In this document: positions 1 through 5,631 of the stretch, in pieces
Position numbering within the stretch: position 1 is the first letter of the stretch
Layout of the letters: each line of letters opens with the position of its first letter
Source of the DNA: a bacterium
GTDB taxonomy: Bacteria > Zhuqueibacterota > Zhuqueibacteria > Thermofontimicrobiales > Thermofontimicrobiaceae
Length of the DNA stretch: 5,631 nt
Direction of reading: 5' to 3'
NCBI GenBank assembly: GCA_011046315.1
Contig: DSAU01000242.1
Coordinates: forward strand, 1 to 5,631
Notes under the pieces: generated by a model
Told to the model about the DNA's origin: nothing
Seen by the model: only the letters and a program-made list of their open reading frames with translations
Databases searched by the model: none
Position numbers and translations under genes: made by a program

Positions 1-1311
1 GGACACGGCAAAACAGAAAACTTCTCGAGAAAAATTTTCTGAAAAGCAAATGACGGTTGTCGGCTCGTTAAAAGAATTTATTTCTGTTTTGGATTTACCG
101 AAGACAATACTGATGATGGTACCTGCGGGTAAAATAGTTGACAATTTGATTCAAGAATTATTGCCCTATCTTTCAAAGGGAGATTATTAATCGACGGCGG
201 CAATAGCTATTTTCAAGACACAGAGAGACGAAACACTGAATTAGCTGCCAGTGGAATTTTATACATTGGCACAGGAATCAGCGGCGGCGAGGAAGGCGCA
301 TTGTGGGGTCCATCGATCATGCCTGGGGGCAACCCCGATGCATGGCCTTTGGTGAAACCGATCTTTCAATCGATTGCAGCAAAAGTGGAAGATGGCACAC
401 CCTGCTGCGAATGGGTGGGCAACGGCGGCGCCGGACATTTTGTGAAGATGGTGCACAACGGTATCGAATACGGAGACATGCAAATGATCTGTGAAGCCTA
501 CTTTTTAATGGAAAAACTATTGAAGCTGACAGCCGACGAGATGCACCAAATTTTTGCCGAATGGAACCGGGGGGAATTGAAAAGCTATTTGATTGAAATT
601 ACCAGTACTATTATGGCAAAGAAAGATAGCGAAACTGGCAAACCCATGATCGATGTGATTCTGGATACAGCCGGACAAAAAGGCACCGGCAAATGGACAG
701 GTCAGGTAGCGTTGGATTTGGGAATTCCTGCGCCAACTATTACTGAAGCCGTTTTTGCCAGAACCATCAGTGCGATCAAAGAGGAACGGGTTGCGGCAGC
801 AAAACATCTTACCGGTCCCGGTTCTACTTTTAACGGTGACAAAAAGGAGTTCATCGAAAAGATTCAACAGGCATTGTTTGCTTCGAAAATTTGTTCCTAT
901 GCCCAGGGATTTCATTTGATGCGCGCTGCGGAAAAAGAATACGGCTGGAACCTGAAACCGGGCAATATCGCACTGCTTTGGCGAGCCGGCTGCATCATTC
1001 GCGCCCGGTTCCTCGATAATATCAAGTCAGCGTATGATTCCAATAAAGACTTGCCCAACCTGCTGTTGGACGATTATTTCACCAACAAAATTGACCAGAC
1101 CCAGTCTGCCTGGCGTGATGTAATCGCTGTGGCAGTCAATAACGGAATTCCGGTTCCTGCGTTTAGCAGTGCGCTGGCATATTATGATAGCTATCGCGCC
1201 GAACGGTTGCCGGCGAACCTGCTGCAGGCACAACGTGATTATTTCGGTGCACACAGCTACGAACGCGTCGATCAACCACAGGGGAAGTTTTTTCATAGCC
1301 AGTGGTTATAA
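1..1311 (+). CDS. gnd: 6-phosphogluconate dehydrogenase (decarboxylating), 5'-truncated and frameshifted
   Basis: Cytosolic enzyme of the oxidative pentose phosphate pathway: 6-phosphogluconate + NADP+ gives ribulose-5-phosphate + CO2 + NADPH. The reading frame enters at base 2, runs to a TAA at 188-190, and continues in the -1 frame (codons from 187) to the TAA at 1309-1311. Together the parts give about 436 residues of a family usually near 470, so roughly 35-40 N-terminal residues, including the Rossmann GxGxxG, lie off the left edge. Seen in order: MVPAGK, IDGGNSYF, the ISGGEEGA substrate loop (about 280-303), GPSIMPGG, and the catalytic stretch GHFVKMVHNGIEYGD with Lys at 445-447 and Glu at 466-468. 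These match the catalytic Lys and Glu of the family, with His and Asn at the expected spacing. The family signature ILDTAGQKGTGKW starts at 658, and the C-terminal YERVDQPQGKFFHSQW is typical. Family identity is certain. Whether the gene is functional depends on the frameshift; apart from that, every key residue visible is intact. Confidence 0.95.
175..190 (+). other. Apparent -1 frameshift in gnd, just after a slippery-type heptamer
   Basis: The upstream frame reads LSKGDY and stops at TAA 188-190. The downstream frame, picked up at 187, reads LIDGGNSYF. The family consensus here is KGD(I/L)(I/L)IDGGNS, so exactly one base is missing between GAT (182-184) and TTA (187-189). Restoring one base, for example a T in the 184-185 T run, gives GDLLIDGGNS. 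The heptamer AAAGGGA at 175-181 lies in the incoming frame as A AAG GGA, the XXXYYYZ form used for -1 slippage. Slippage there would give KGRLLIDGGNS, changing the conserved Asp to Arg. A sequencing or assembly indel, or a recent inactivating mutation, is the simpler explanation. Confidence 0.85.
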
Positions 1312-1390
1312 CCTGACTGAGCTGATGCTGTTACTCGTAACATCGGCTTTGTTGAAAATTGATAAATGTTTTGGTAACGAGCTACTTTCT

Positions 1391-1395
1391 AAGGA
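1391..1395 (+). promoter_or_regulatory. Ribosome binding site that selects a GTG start for the LarA-like gene
   Basis: AAGGA lies 7 bases before GTG 1403-1405. The frame is open far upstream, back into gnd, and the nearest upstream ATG (1325) has no recognisable SD. The protein starting at 1403 (MLLYAKGSVNTNLSYDD) begins where family members, as I remember them, begin. I therefore prefer the GTG. Confidence 0.6.
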
Positions 1396-1402
1396 AATAA
1401 AC

Positions 1403-2686
1403 GTGCTGTTATATGCCAAAGGTTCTGTGAATACCAATTTGAGCTATGACGATTTGCGTTCCGGTCTTTTTCAAGCCCTGAACAAACTCGGTCCACGAAA
1501 AAAGGTGTTGGCAATTCCACCAGATTATACACGCGTTTATTCCTTTGCCGGTACGTTGACGCAAATGATTTGGAATTATTATGGAGAGAGCTTGTCTGAT
1601 ATTTTACCGGCGCTGGGTACCCATTCACCGATGAGTCAAGGGCAAATCGACCAAATGTTTGGTGAAATTCCCAAATCTCTGTTCAGGGTGCATGACTGGC
1701 GCAATGACATCGTCACACTGGGCAACGTGTCAGTTGACTTTGTCAAAAAGATTTCAAACGGGGCAGTAGAATACTCCTGGCCTGCCCAGGTAAACAGCCT
1801 GATCGCTGCAGGCGGACACGATTTAATTCTGTCAATTGGTCAGGTGGTGCCGCATGAGGTAATTGGCATGGCAAATTACAATAAAAATATCTTTGTCGGA
1901 ACCGGTGGAGCTGAAGGCATTCATAAGAGTCATTTTTTAAGCGCAGTCATCGGGATCGAGCAGATCATGGGCAGGGCGATCAATCCGGTGCGGCAACTGA
2001 TGAATTTCGCTGCTGACCATTTTGCCACGCACCTTCCCATCATTTATATTTTGACTGTGGTCGAAAAAAATAACCGTGGTGGATTGGCGATACGGGGGCT
2101 CTACATTGGTGATGATGTGGAATGTTTTGAGCAGGCAGCCGGTCTTTCGTTGCAGGTTAATGTTACGATGTTGAATGAACCATTAGAAAAAGTAGTGGTC
2201 TACCTGGATCCGGCTGAATATAAGAGTTGCTGGCTGGGAAACAAGAGCATCTATCGGACGCGGATGGCAATCGCTGATGGCGGCGAACTGATTGTCCTTG
2301 CGCCCGGCGTAAAAGCGTTCGGCGAGGATCCGGAAATCGACCGGCTGATTAGAAAATATGGTTATCGAACCACCGCCGAAATCCTGCAACTGATCCGAGA
2401 TAATGAAGACCTGAAAAACAATCTGTGCGTTGCCGCGCATTTGATTCACGGATCATCCGAAAATCGATTTACAATCACCTATTGTCCGGGTTTTTTGACC
2501 AAAACAGAGATTGAAGATGTGAACTTCAACTATGCTGAACTCAATACGATGTTGGAAAAATATGATCCACAATTTTTAACAGAGGGATACAACCTAATGC
2601 AGGATGGTGAAGAAATTTTTTATATCTCCAATCCAGCGCTGGGACTGTGGGTTTTTAAAGACAGATTTAAACAAACAGATATTTAG
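1403..2686 (+). CDS. LarA-superfamily (DUF2088) nickel-pincer racemase/epimerase, possible aldonate 2-epimerase
   Basis: Predicted cytosolic 2-hydroxyacid racemase/epimerase of the lactate racemase (LarA) superfamily, 427 residues from the GTG start and close to the usual LarA length. Visible residues match those of Lactobacillus LarA. DYTR (Asp41, Arg44) corresponds to Asp72/Arg75. GTH (His74) corresponds to His108. PHEVIGMANYNK places His151 and Lys161 ten residues apart, as His174 and pincer-binding Lys184 are. His177, sixteen residues further on, corresponds to the nickel ligand His200. The mechanism known for the family is hydride transfer at C2 using the nickel-pincer nucleotide made by LarB, LarC and LarE, none of which is in this window. 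The loop around Lys161 (MANYNKNIFVGTGG) differs from the SGG.K loop of true lactate racemases, which suggests another substrate. From memory, the superfamily includes a D-gluconate 2-epimerase, and some relatives are labelled D-mannonate epimerase. Together with gnd upstream (91-base gap) and a sugar kinase downstream (28-base gap), this favours an aldonic acid. Family confidence is high; substrate confidence is low. Confidence 0.88.
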   Translation: MLLYAKGSVNTNLSYDDLRSGLFQALNKLGPRKKVLAIPPDYTRVYSFAGTLTQMIWNYYGESLSDILPALGTHSPMSQGQIDQMFGEIPKSLFRVHDWRNDIVTLGNVSVDFVKKISNGAVEYSWPAQVNSLIAAGGHDLILSIGQVVPHEVIGMANYNKNIFVGTGGAEGIHKSHFLSAVIGIEQIMGRAINPVRQLMNFAADHFATHLPIIYILTVVEKNNRGGLAIRGLYIGDDVECFEQAAGLSLQVNVTMLNEPLEKVVVYLDPAEYKSCWLGNKSIYRTRMAIADGGELIVLAPGVKAFGEDPEIDRLIRKYGYRTTAEILQLIRDNEDLKNNLCVAAHLIHGSSENRFTITYCPGFLTKTEIEDVNFNYAELNTMLEKYDPQFLTEGYNLMQDGEEIFYISNPALGLWVFKDRFKQTDI

Positions 2687-2714
2687 CATCGATAATCAAC
2701 CAGGAAAAGAATAA

Positions 2715-3797
2715 ATGAAGAAACTTAATATCAAGCAAGATTTGTGCGAATTAGATCTCCTTTCGCTGGGCGCACTGGTGCATCGTCTGGATCCGGGTGT
2801 GGTGCCATTCAGAAAAGCGCGTTCGGTGGATATTCACGTTTCGGGCGGCGAGTATAATGTGGCAGCCAATCTATCAGATTGCTTTGGATTAAGAACCGGA
2901 ATCGTCTCGGCAATGGTAAACTACGGTATAGGCGAACTGGTGCAGAACCGTGTCCGGGAAATGGGAGTTCAGCCCTTTTTCAAACATTTCGAGCACAACG
3001 GTGTGAACGGTCCCAACATCGCTACAGTTTACAGCGACCGGGGTTACGGCGTACGTCCGCCGGTGGTATTCTACAATAGATCAAATGAAGCCGCAGCCCT
3101 GTTACAGCCCGGAGATTTTGACTGGAATGACATTTTTACAAAAGGCGTTCGCTGGTTTCATTCGGGTGGAATATTCGCTGCGCTTTCAGAGACAACCTCA
3201 GAGCTGATTATTGAAGCTATGAGGGCAGCTCAACAAGCTGGCGCAATGATCTCTTTTGATCTCAATTACCGCGGAAAATTATGGGCGCCGATCGGTGGTC
3301 TGAAAAAGGCTCAGGTAGTGTTGCGAAAAATTGTTGAAAACGTGGATGTCTTAATCGGCAACGAGGAGGATCTGCAAACTGGTCTGGGGGTAGCTGGACC
3401 TGAGATTTCTATAAAATCAAAATTTGACACCTCAAATTTTTTCGATATGATCGATAAAGTAGTTGAACAATTTCCGAACATCAAAGTCGTTGCCACCACC
3501 TTACGGGAAGTCAAATCAGCCAATCTGCATGAGTGGGGAGCTGTTCTGTGGTACTGTGGTGAGCGATTCCAAAGTTCGAGAACAGAGCTCAATGTGTTCG
3601 ACCGAATCGGTGGTGGTGATGGTTTTGCTACCGGGTTGATTTATGGTTTGATAAAAGGTCTTCAACCCGAGGCAGCCCTGAAACTTGGCTGGGCGCACGG
3701 CGCACTTTTAACGACCTTTCCCGGCGATACGACTATGGCGAAATTAGCAGAAGTAGAAGCATTCGCCAGTGGGGGGTCGGCAAGGGTTCAGCGGTAA
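2715..3797 (+). CDS. PfkB-family sugar kinase, 2-keto-3-deoxygluconate kinase-like
   Basis: ATP-dependent cytosolic carbohydrate kinase of the PfkB/ribokinase fold, 360 residues. An SD-like AGGAAAAG (2702-2709) sits 5 bases before the ATG. Sugar-binding region: SGGEYNVAANLS (43-54). The segment GVRPPVVFYNRSNEAA (112-127) and FDLNYRGKLW (181-190) resemble 2-keto-3-deoxygluconate (KDG) kinases. NEED (216-219) is the usual magnesium/phosphate-region motif. The signature DRIGGGDGFATG (296-307) carries the anion-hole glycines and catalytic base Asp302; the common form is GAGD, here GGGD. KDG kinases make 2-keto-3-deoxy-6-phosphogluconate for an Entner-Doudoroff-type aldolase. In this operon, phosphorylation of an aldonate to feed Gnd is an alternative. 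It follows the LarA-like gene by 28 bases and is almost certainly cotranscribed with it. The residues between about 225 and 270 are less recognisable. Kinase family is sure; substrate is not. Confidence 0.9.
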   Translation: MKKLNIKQDLCELDLLSLGALVHRLDPGVVPFRKARSVDIHVSGGEYNVAANLSDCFGLRTGIVSAMVNYGIGELVQNRVREMGVQPFFKHFEHNGVNGPNIATVYSDRGYGVRPPVVFYNRSNEAAALLQPGDFDWNDIFTKGVRWFHSGGIFAALSETTSELIIEAMRAAQQAGAMISFDLNYRGKLWAPIGGLKKAQVVLRKIVENVDVLIGNEEDLQTGLGVAGPEISIKSKFDTSNFFDMIDKVVEQFPNIKVVATTLREVKSANLHEWGAVLWYCGERFQSSRTELNVFDRIGGGDGFATGLIYGLIKGLQPEAALKLGWAHGALLTTFPGDTTMAKLAEVEAFASGGSARVQR

Positions 3798-3958
3798 AAA
3801 AATGGCATTTATAATTGAATTGAGGAAAAGCTTGTTGAATGTTTATAAAATTGAGAACTGTAGCCAGGTGATCGAATATAAATTTATCTGGATGACGTTT
3901 GTTGCGGAAGATTGCGGATGTTTATATTCTTTGAAGAACAATAGCCCGAATGTTCAAT

Positions 3959-3970
3959 ATTTTATAAAAT
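3959..3970. repeat. 12-base perfect palindrome ATTTTATAAAAT
   Basis: A perfect inverted repeat lying just upstream of the candidate -10 at 3978. It could be an operator or an AT-rich upstream promoter element. Such palindromes also arise by chance in sequence this rich in A and T, so no function is claimed. Confidence 0.35.
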
Positions 3971-3974
3971 AATG

Positions 3975-3983
3975 TGTTATGAT
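3975..3983 (+). promoter_or_regulatory. Candidate extended -10 promoter for the receptor gene
   Basis: TG-T-TATGAT is a one-mismatch sigma70 -10 (TATAAT) preceded by the extended TGn element. No good -35 is present at 16-18 bases; TTCAAT at 3953 is 19 bases away and weak. Transcription would start near 3990, giving a leader of about 205 bases. The host's -10 consensus is unknown, so this is tentative. Confidence 0.35.
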
Positions 3984-4006
3984 ATTAATTGCGCTTTATT
4001 ATTAAA

Positions 4007-4034
4007 CTTAAGAAAGGAGGTGGTGATACTTAAG
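4007..4034 (+). promoter_or_regulatory. Orphan Shine-Dalgarno in the loop of a potential CTTAAG hairpin
   Basis: CTTAAG at 4007-4012 can pair with CTTAAG at 4029-4034, since each is self-complementary. This closes a 16-base loop that contains AAAGGAGGTGGTGATA, which includes a near-perfect complement of the 16S rRNA 3' tail. No ATG, GTG or TTG lies 5-9 bases after the AGGAGG; the GTGs at 4020 and 4023 overlap or abut it. The element could be a ribosome standby or decoy site, or a protein-binding hairpin. The stem is only 6 AT-rich pairs. Confidence 0.35.
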
Positions 4035-4087
4035 GTAAAACCTAAATTAATCGAATGTACAACAAAATCTGATAGGAGGTGATGAAC
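4012..4087 (+). repeat. Two imperfect copies of a GAWAGGAGGTG motif in the leader
   Basis: Copy 1, GAAAGGAGGTGGTGATAC (4012-4029), and copy 2, GATAGGAGGTGATGAAC (4071-4087), match at about 15 of 18 aligned positions. A second short pair overlaps copy 2: ACAACAAAATC (4059-4069) and ACAACAAATC (4086-4095). Neither AGGAGG is at a usual SD distance from a start codon. This is seen directly in the sequence; its meaning is unknown. Confidence 0.5.
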
Positions 4088-4120
4088 AACAAATCAGGTG
4101 TTTATTTTGTTTGTTTTTAA
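4020..4120 (+). other. Possible overlapping leader ORFs (20 and 12 codons), doubtful
   Basis: GTG 4020 opens VVILKVKPKLIECTTKSDRR with stop TGA 4080-4082. Its last two sense codons are AGG AGG, which themselves form the second SD-like element. The stop overlaps ATG 4082 as TGATG, opening MNNKSGVYFVCF with stop TAA 4118-4120. The stop-start overlap and tandem AGG arginine codons are reminiscent of leader peptides. However, both starts lie inside or within 2 bases of the SD, which is poor for initiation. Coding potential is unproven. Confidence 0.15.
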
Positions 4121-4180
4121 ATCTATTTGCTAAAATCATTAGGTTTGCAAACAATTTTTCCTCTCAAAAAAACGAATCAC

Positions 4181-4187
4181 GAGGAGG
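4181..4187 (+). promoter_or_regulatory. Strong ribosome binding site of the TonB-dependent receptor
   Basis: GAGGAGG lies 8 bases before ATG 4196 and fixes that start, which is followed at once by a signal peptide. TCCTC at 4159-4163 is complementary to GAGGA at 4181-4185 across a 17-base loop and could partly mask the site. Confidence 0.85.
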
Positions 4188-4195
4188 TCAAAGCT

Positions 4196-5631
4196 ATGAA
4201 CAAAAAAATAATGTTGGGTTTATTAATCTTATTAACCCTGTCGCTCTTTTTTCAGTTGAATGCCCAGGTCAGAGGACGCATCACTGGAAAGGTCGTTGAC
4301 GTCGGTTCTGGAGAATTTTTGCCTGGCGCGAATATCATGCTTAAAGGTACCAATTTTGGCACTGCATCTGGTCGCGACGGTGAATTTGTAATCGCCAATG
4401 TTCCACCGGGAAATTACACATTGGCTGTCAGTTACATCGGCTATGAAGAATTTTCAACTGAGGTGAGCGTAACTGCCAACCAGACAACCAGACAAGATAT
4501 TGCCCTAAAAGTCAGCTATATCGAGATGGAACAGGTTGTAGTGGAAGGTCTCAGACAAGGACAGGTAAAAGCGCTTAGTCAACAAAGAACCGCTGTCAAT
4601 ATTCAAAATGTGGTTTCTCAGGAACAGATAGAGCGATTCCCTGATGAGAACACGGCTGATGTACTTAAACGAATTCCCGGACTTTATATTCAAAACAGCT
4701 TGGGAGAAGGACGGTATGCCCTGATCCGCGGTACAGATGCTCGCCTGAATACTATTACGGTGAACGGAGAGAAGCTCGCGTCCAACCGTACCGAAGAACG
4801 CTATCCTCAATTGGACATTATCGGTTCCAGTCATCTGGCTTCTGTTGAAGTTGTCAAGGCAATGACACCAGACATGGACGGCGACGCCATCGGCGGCTCG
4901 ATCAATCTGGTCACCCGAAGTGCATTTGACTATCCCGGCAGACAAATCGATGTCAGATTGGGGAGCGGCTACGCGGAAATTGATGGCAAAATCATCGGGG
5001 AGGGAAAGGTTAACTTCAGCAATGTGTTTGGAGAGAATCGGAACTTCGGAGTTACTTTTACTGCTAATTGGGATCAAAAAACACGCGGCACACACAATAC
5101 CGAACCCCGGTGGGACAACAAAGAAGATATCAATAACAACAAAATTCCTTTTGCACTGAAGGATGTTACATTAATGGATTATAACAGCACCTTCGCACGT
5201 TACGGAATCGGTGGAGGTTTGGAATATCGTCTCTCAAATAATCATCAATGGAACGTGCGGGCATTGTTCAGTCAATTTGATGAAGAACAATACCGGGGTG
5301 AAAACCGTCTTCGAGTTGACAAAGGAGATTATTTAAATCCTGAGGGTACATTAACTGAAAAATCACGAATCGTCCGCAGTCACAAATATCGTACTGAAGA
5401 GTTGGTTCAGCAGCAGTATTCTTTTGGTGGGCTTCATAAATTCGGAAATATGTCGCTGGACTATTCGGTTGCCTATAGTTTTGCCGATGAAACGCACAAA
5501 CCACAGTATGCTTCTGAATGGGACTTTGACGAGAAGGTAAACACGTCACTGGATTTGTCCTCGCCGGAAGCACCCAAATGGACTTTTACCAACATGGATG
5601 ATGCGCTGCAATATGATGCTGATAAATACAC
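4196..5631 (+). CDS. TonB-dependent outer-membrane receptor with carboxypeptidase-regulatory-like domain, 3'-truncated
   Basis: An outer-membrane active transporter that uses TonB-ExbBD energy to import a ligand. The frame is open from ATG 4196 to the window end: 478 complete codons of a protein probably 900 or more residues long. Residues 1-23 form a signal peptide (basic MNKK, hydrophobic core, likely cleavage LNA|Q). Residues about 28-105 form a carboxypeptidase-D-regulatory-like beta domain, with GKVVD, PGANIMLKGT and a DGEFVIANVPPGNYTL stretch. MEQVVVEG (111-118) looks like a TonB box. The plug spans about 130-245: IERFPDENTADVLKRIPGL, then RYALIRG, ITVNGEKLAS, VEVVKAMTPDMDGDAIGGSINLV. 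Alternating polar and aromatic segments after residue 250 fit the first barrel strands. The plug wording is closest to the TonB-Xanth-Caul-type receptors (TIGR01782, from memory), often linked to carbohydrate uptake, rather than to SusC. The substrate is unknown. No SusD-like gene is visible inside the window. It probably has its own promoter and a long leader. Confidence 0.93.
   Translation, partial: MNKKIMLGLLILLTLSLFFQLNAQVRGRITGKVVDVGSGEFLPGANIMLKGTNFGTASGRDGEFVIANVPPGNYTLAVSYIGYEEFSTEVSVTANQTTRQDIALKVSYIEMEQVVVEGLRQGQVKALSQQRTAVNIQNVVSQEQIERFPDENTADVLKRIPGLYIQNSLGEGRYALIRGTDARLNTITVNGEKLASNRTEERYPQLDIIGSSHLASVEVVKAMTPDMDGDAIGGSINLVTRSAFDYPGRQIDVRLGSGYAEIDGKIIGEGKVNFSNVFGENRNFGVTFTANWDQKTRGTHNTEPRWDNKEDINNNKIPFALKDVTLMDYNSTFARYGIGGGLEYRLSNNHQWNVRALFSQFDEEQYRGENRLRVDKGDYLNPEGTLTEKSRIVRSHKYRTEELVQQQYSFGGLHKFGNMSLDYSVAYSFADETHKPQYASEWDFDEKVNTSLDLSSPEAPKWTFTNMDDALQYDADKY

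Larger units (their letters stand above)
3798..4195 (+). other. AT-rich gene-free leader between the kinase and the receptor
   Basis: About 400 bases, visibly richer in A and T than the flanking genes. I see no supported protein gene. A frame starting at ATG 3802 gives only 56 residues with no SD and no recognisable motif. No strong hairpin followed by a T run ends the upstream operon. From about 3950 the region contains a 12-base palindrome, a candidate extended -10, and then three AGGAGG elements at 4015, 4074 and 4182 before the receptor start. The layout suggests a long 5' untranslated leader that may control expression of the receptor. Confidence 0.7.

Noticed and set aside
259..1296. 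Minus-strand frames at 259-483, 517-915 and 1027-1296
   Set aside because: They are antisense to strongly conserved gnd sequence, show no recognisable protein features and have no ribosome binding sites that I can see.
1169..1402. Upstream extension of the LarA-like reading frame to ATG 1169 or ATG 1325
   Set aside because: The frame from 1169 overlaps the conserved C-terminus of gnd by more than 140 bases and gives non-family sequence. Neither ATG has a clear SD, whereas GTG 1403 does and begins at the family-like N-terminus.
3864..3891. Hairpin CCAGGTGA / TTATCTGG as a terminator for the kinase operon
   Set aside because: The stem contains two G-T pairs and a 12-base AT-rich loop and is not followed by a T run, so it does not look like an intrinsic terminator.
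3902..3918. Short direct repeat TTGCGGA twice in 17 bases
   Set aside because: It is only 7 bases with two copies and no further units; too short to support a repeat element.
3931..3960. TTGAAG at 3931 as a -35 element
   Set aside because: The position 17 bases downstream (TCAATA) is a poor -10, so this pair does not make a convincing promoter.
3769..3972. Small plus-strand frame overlapping the kinase end (67 residues, or 56 from ATG 3802)
   Set aside because: It has no SD, AT-rich low-complexity composition and no motif; its start overlaps the kinase stop region by chance.
4111..4299. Frame starting at TTG 4111 and running into the receptor gene
   Set aside because: It overlaps the signal peptide and regulatory-like domain of the receptor in another frame and has no SD.
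4505..5095. Minus-strand frame of 196 residues opposite the receptor gene
   Set aside because: It lies antisense to the plug and first barrel region, whose sense translation is clearly a TonB-dependent receptor. The antisense product resembles nothing I recognise.

Overview
The window carries four protein genes, all on the + strand, and no rRNA, tRNA, CRISPR array or insertion sequence that I can see. Strong AGGAGG ribosome binding sites, an outer-membrane TonB-dependent receptor with an N-terminal carboxypeptidase-regulatory-like domain, and moderate GC content suggest a Gram-negative bacterium. My best guess is a lineage around the FCB group (Calditrichota, KSB1, Ignavibacteria or Marinimicrobia-like) rather than a classical Bacteroides, which rarely uses such Shine-Dalgarno (SD) sequences. 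The taxonomy is inference only.

Left part (1-3797): three tightly arranged genes that look like one sugar-acid operon. They are (i) 6-phosphogluconate dehydrogenase gnd, cut by the left edge and interrupted by an apparent -1 frameshift near 182-189; (ii) a LarA-superfamily (DUF2088) protein that keeps the residues expected of a nickel-pincer-nucleotide racemase/epimerase; and (iii) a PfkB-family sugar kinase resembling 2-keto-3-deoxygluconate kinases. The likely theme is metabolism of aldonic acids (gluconate, mannonate or 2-keto-3-deoxygluconate). A C2 epimerase could interconvert aldonates, a kinase could phosphorylate the sugar acid or its dehydrated product, and Gnd oxidatively decarboxylates 6-phosphogluconate to ribulose-5-phosphate. 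The substrate assignments are inference.

Middle (3798-4195): an AT-rich stretch of about 400 bases without a convincing gene. It holds a possible extended -10 promoter, a short palindrome and an unusual leader with three AGGAGG elements. Only the third sits at a normal distance from a start codon. The first two are near-copies of one motif; one lies in the loop of a potential CTTAAG/CTTAAG hairpin. They are linked by a tiny potential ORF whose stop overlaps the next ATG as TGATG.

Right part (4196-5631): the N-terminal 478 codons of a TonB-dependent outer-membrane receptor (signal peptide, regulatory-like domain, TonB-box-like segment, plug, first barrel strands), running off the right edge. 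It may import a carbohydrate or another ligand related to the upstream catabolic genes, but nothing in the sequence fixes its substrate.
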